This document shows, piece by piece, positions 61,336 through 64,000 of a stretch of DNA of 64,000 nucleotides. The DNA comes from Lachnospiraceae bacterium KM106-2 (lineage in GTDB: Bacteria; Bacillota; Clostridia; Lachnospirales; Lachnospiraceae), in NCBI GenBank assembly GCA_009731425.1, contig AP018794.1:4141501-4205500 (forward strand), read 5' to 3'. The stretch's first letter is position 1. The number at the start of each line of letters is the position of its first letter. The notes below the pieces were generated by a model. That model worked only from the letters and a program-made list of their open reading frames with translations. It was not told the DNA's origin and searched no databases. A program made the translations under genes and the position numbers.

Positions 61336-61515
61336 ATGGATAATAGCTATTATTGGGATTTGTTCCAACAATCAGGAAACATAATGGATTATCTTCACTA
61401 TACAGCATGTACGGATGAAGATATTCAGAGCAAGCAATATCAGGAGGGAATGCATGGAGAATCATGTGACCGTGACGGGGATGGTATTAGCAGCCATGCC
61501 AGTTGGAGACTTTGA
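61336..61515 (+). CDS. yqzL: YqzL-like small protein
   Basis: A 59-aa protein starting MDNSYYWDLFQQSGNIMDYLHY, which matches the W-x-LF-x-x-TG-x-I-x-x-YL pattern of YqzL, a short Firmicute protein encoded between era and recO. AAGAGG precedes ATG 61336. It is a little longer than usual and its 3' end overlaps the recO start by 62 bases in another frame, so its final residues may be a by-product. Function unknown. Confidence 0.6.
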   Translation: MDNSYYWDLFQQSGNIMDYLHYTACTDEDIQSKQYQEGMHGESCDRDGDGISSHASWRL

Positions 61516-62200
61516 TAAGAGACTTGTTATCTTAACAAAAGAACATGGTAAGATTGTTGCATTTGCAAGAGGCGCTAGGAAACCGAATAGCGCCTTGCTT
61601 GCGTGTAGCCAGCCTTTTTCTTTTGGTGAATTTCAAGTATATGCAGGAAGAAATTCCTACTCTGTGAACAGTGCGAATATTCAAAATTACTTTCCAGAGC
61701 TAAGGGAAGATTTAGATGCCATATCGTACGCATTTTATTTTGCTGAGCTTGCAGAATATGTAACAAGAGAAAATAATGATGAAGTAGAAGTCCTAAAGCT
61801 TCTCTATCAGACATTCCGTATTCTGACCAAAGGGATCATTTCACTCCGTTTAATCAGATACATATTTGAGCTTAAGTTAATGTGTATTAACGGAGAAACC
61901 CCTCAAGTATTTGAATGTGTATCTTGTGGCAGTACAGAAGATGTCTACCTTTTTAGTGCAATCAAAGGAGGTCTTGTCTGTAAGCAGTGTAAGAAGGGCT
62001 TGCCGGATCTGATCTCACTTAGTGGTTCTACAATCTATACGTTACAGTTTATTATCGTAACGCCCGTTGAGAAGCTCTATACGTTTACCGTAAAAGACGA
62101 TGTTTTACGGGAGCTTGGGAAGGTGTTGAGAGATTATATGAAAGAATATCTGAATGGACATTTTAAATCTCTAGAAGTTCTTGAAATGATTGAAAAATGA
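61454..62200 (+). CDS. recO: DNA repair protein RecO
   Basis: A 248-aa recombination mediator that loads RecA with RecR. The N-terminal OB domain is VTGMVLAAMPVGDFDKRLVILTKEHGKIVAFARGARKPNS. A zinc site CVSCGS...CKQCKKG (about residues 152-172) follows. ATG 61454 lies 6 bases after AGGAGGG. The era-recO-glyS order is typical of Firmicutes. Confidence 0.94.
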   Translation: MENHVTVTGMVLAAMPVGDFDKRLVILTKEHGKIVAFARGARKPNSALLACSQPFSFGEFQVYAGRNSYSVNSANIQNYFPELREDLDAISYAFYFAELAEYVTRENNDEVEVLKLLYQTFRILTKGIISLRLIRYIFELKLMCINGETPQVFECVSCGSTEDVYLFSAIKGGLVCKQCKKGLPDLISLSGSTIYTLQFIIVTPVEKLYTFTVKDDVLRELGKVLRDYMKEYLNGHFKSLEVLEMIEK

Positions 62201-62282
62201 TTATTCGGTAATTATATATTGAAAAACTCGTCTTTTTTAGTTAAAATGATAAATAACGTAAAAAGGTGGAGGAACTAATTTC

Positions 62283-62885
62283 ATGAAGAGAAAGGGCTTA
62301 GGTATCGTAGCCTTGTTAGTGCTTTGTACGGCATTATCAGGTTGTGGTAAGGGTACACCATCCCTTTTAAAGAAAAGTGTTGATAAGAATACACTTTTAG
62401 TTTTAGAGGATGGGCAAGTTCAGAATAGCATTGTTGAAGAATTTAATGAGTCATATTATGATCAAGATGAATTAAAGTCATTTATGGAAGAAGCAATCGA
62501 AACATACAATAAAGATACAGCTGAAGATTCGGTTGAAATGAAGAAGTTTAAAGTAGATAATAAGCAGGCAAAAGCTGTTATGATCTATAAAACAGTAAAG
62601 GATTATGCAACTTTTAATGATACAACAGTTAAAGTGATCTCTACGGGAAATGCCTTAAAATCTGATGAAATGCCAGTTACTTTTAAAGAAGTAAATGATA
62701 ATAAGGAAGTTACCAAAGAGTTAGCATTGTCCAATCAAGAAGCAAAAGTGTTGATCACAGACCAAGCCGATTATAATATTATGATCGAAGGAACCATAAC
62801 GCATGTGAGTAATGGAACTGTATTGGACGACAATACTGTGCAAGCAGGAAAGACAGGCACAACAATCATTGTATATGAACAATAA
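62283..62885 (+). CDS. Putative lipoprotein of unknown function
   Basis: A 200-aa protein. The signal ends LLVLCTALSGCGKG, a good lipobox (Cys about 21). The mature part is acidic and repeats KEVNDNKEVTKELALSNQEAKVLI-like beta segments, with no recognised domain. It lies between recO and glyQS, with GTGGAGG upstream. I do not assign a function. Confidence 0.78.
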   Translation: MKRKGLGIVALLVLCTALSGCGKGTPSLLKKSVDKNTLLVLEDGQVQNSIVEEFNESYYDQDELKSFMEEAIETYNKDTAEDSVEMKKFKVDNKQAKAVMIYKTVKDYATFNDTTVKVISTGNALKSDEMPVTFKEVNDNKEVTKELALSNQEAKVLITDQADYNIMIEGTITHVSNGTVLDDNTVQAGKTGTTIIVYEQ

Positions 62886-62910
62886 AATAAATTACGAGAG
62901 GTAGAAACTG

Positions 62911-64000
62911 ATGGAAAAATCAATGGAAAAAATAGTTGCGTTAGCAAAATCAAGAGGATTTGTATATCCAGGATCTGAAATCTATGGTGGTCTTGCGAAC
63001 TCTTGGGATTACGGTAACTTAGGTGTTGAACTTAAGAATAACGTAAAAAAAGCATGGTGGAAGAAATTCATCCAAGAAAGCCCTTACAATGTAGGTATTG
63101 ATAGTGCAATCTTAATGAACCCTCAAACTTGGGTTGCATCTGGTCACTTAGGTGGATTCTCTGATCCTTTAATGGATTGTAAAGAATGTCGTGAACGTTT
63201 CCGTGCAGATAAATTAATCGAAGAATATATGCATGATAATGGAATCGAAATCGAAGGAAGCGTTGATGCTTGGTCTAACGAAGAAATGAAGAGCTATATC
63301 GATGAGCACAATATCAATTGTCCATCTTGTGGAAAACATAACTTCACAGACATCCGTCAATTCAACCTTATGTTCAAAACATTTCAAGGTGTAACAGAAG
63401 ATGCGAAGAATACAGTTTACCTTCGTCCAGAAACAGCACAAGGTATCTTTGTAAACTTCAAAAATGTTCAAAGAACATCTAGAAAGAAAATCCCATTTGG
63501 TATCGGTCAGATCGGTAAATCATTCCGTAACGAAATTACACCAGGTAACTTCATCTTCAGAATTAGAGAATTCGAACAAATGGAACTTGAATTCTTCTGT
63601 GAACCAGATACTGATTTAGAATGGTTCTCATACTGGAAAGATAAATGTATCAACTGGTTACAAACTCTTGGTATTAAACCAGAAGAAATGCGTGTACGTG
63701 ATCATGAAGCAGCTGAATTATCATTTTATTCCAAGGCTACAAGCGATATTGAATTCTTATTCCCATTCGGATGGGGTGAATTATGGGGTATTGCAGATCG
63801 TACTGACTACGATTTAACTCGTCATCAAGAAGAATCTAAAGTAGACTTAACTTACTTTGATGATGAAAAGAAACAAAAATATATCCCATATGTAATCGAA
63901 CCAAGTTTAGGTGCTGATCGTGTTACATTAGCATTCTTAGTAAATGCTTATGATGAAGAAGAAATCGGTGACGGAGATGTTAGAACCGTTATGCATTTCC
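62911..64000 (+). CDS. glyQS: Glycyl-tRNA synthetase, dimeric GlyQS type (3' end outside window)
   Basis: The first 363 codons of a class II synthetase of the single-chain, alpha2 type. SRGFVYPGSEIYGGLANSWDYG is motif-like N-terminal, LRPETAQGIFVNFKN and FGIGQIGKSFRNEITPGNFIFRIREFEQME are motifs 1-2. A GAGAGG site precedes ATG 62911. The frame is open to the window end. It contains CKEC/CPSCGK cysteines near residues 92-133. Confidence 0.95.
   Translation, partial: MEKSMEKIVALAKSRGFVYPGSEIYGGLANSWDYGNLGVELKNNVKKAWWKKFIQESPYNVGIDSAILMNPQTWVASGHLGGFSDPLMDCKECRERFRADKLIEEYMHDNGIEIEGSVDAWSNEEMKSYIDEHNINCPSCGKHNFTDIRQFNLMFKTFQGVTEDAKNTVYLRPETAQGIFVNFKNVQRTSRKKIPFGIGQIGKSFRNEITPGNFIFRIREFEQMELEFFCEPDTDLEWFSYWKDKCINWLQTLGIKPEEMRVRDHEAAELSFYSKATSDIEFLFPFGWGELWGIADRTDYDLTRHQEESKVDLTYFDDEKKQKYIPYVIEPSLGADRVTLAFLVNAYDEEEIGDGDVRTVMHF

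Overview
The window is a continuous low-G+C chromosomal stretch from a spore-forming, anaerobic Firmicute, most likely a member of the Lachnospiraceae (Clostridia). The grounds are the sporulation genes (sigH, SleB-type hydrolase, YtvI-like protein), a T-box and a ZTP riboswitch, CIRCE-controlled groESL, bacterial single-chain GlyQS, a YesM/YesN pair, and families typical of this group (DUF1540, DUF2225, DUF368, TIGR01906). I see no phage, insertion sequence, rRNA or CRISPR array. The species cannot be named from the sequence alone.

Layout. 1-5.5 kb: kinase-like fragment, two aminotransferases with a CheY-like regulator, an ECF S-component, and an Rrf2 regulator with a DUF368 (PopT-type) lipid carrier transporter. 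5.6-8.5 kb: zinc-type ABC uptake operon behind a strong promoter and palindromic operator. 8.5-15 kb: YtvI-like protein, sbcDC, lipid kinase. 15.2-17.3 kb: tRNA-Val and tRNA-Met, ispF with a cysteine-rich tail, a GNAT gene. 17.3-19.3 kb: a membrane-anchored GH5-like protein that has lost its acid/base residue. 19.3-23.8 kb: Cys T-box, cysE-cysS-mrnC-rlmB-sigH, tRNA-Thr. 23.9-31 kb: small redox and zinc proteins, a hybrid kinase, a eukaryotic-type hisA, a cell-wall hydrolase. 31.2-41 kb: sugar ABC transporter with beta-galactosidase, facing a convergent YesM/YesN two-component system. 41.2-43.3 kb: groESL. 43.6-45.3 kb: glycosyltransferase and a small membrane protein. 45.3-50 kb: the most unusual locus. 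50.1-64 kb: guaB, amidase, dCMP deaminase, ZTP riboswitch-purH, rhodanese, csp, M16C protease, era-yqzL-recO, lipoprotein and glyQS.

The best candidate for an undescribed system is at 45.3-49.96 kb. Two zinc-ribbon membrane proteins precede an ECF-like sigma factor fused to a transmembrane helix and a large presumed extracytoplasmic domain. A small gene follows that is readable only through a -1 shift at an A AAA AAG heptamer. The same ECF-type promoter-like sequence (TGAAAC-Y-TTTTTG, N11, CTCTNTTA, identical spacing) lies upstream of both the operon and the small gene, suggesting a self-regulated, membrane-tethered sigma regulon.

A second theme is noncoding structure. Hairpin-rich elements sit just after the 3' ends of genes at 24.2, 30.96, 37.4, 43.3, 51.6 and 55.8 kb, including an 88-bp tandem triplication, a 159-bp near-palindrome and a 300-bp branched palindrome. 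None matches a coding gene or an RNA family that I recognise.
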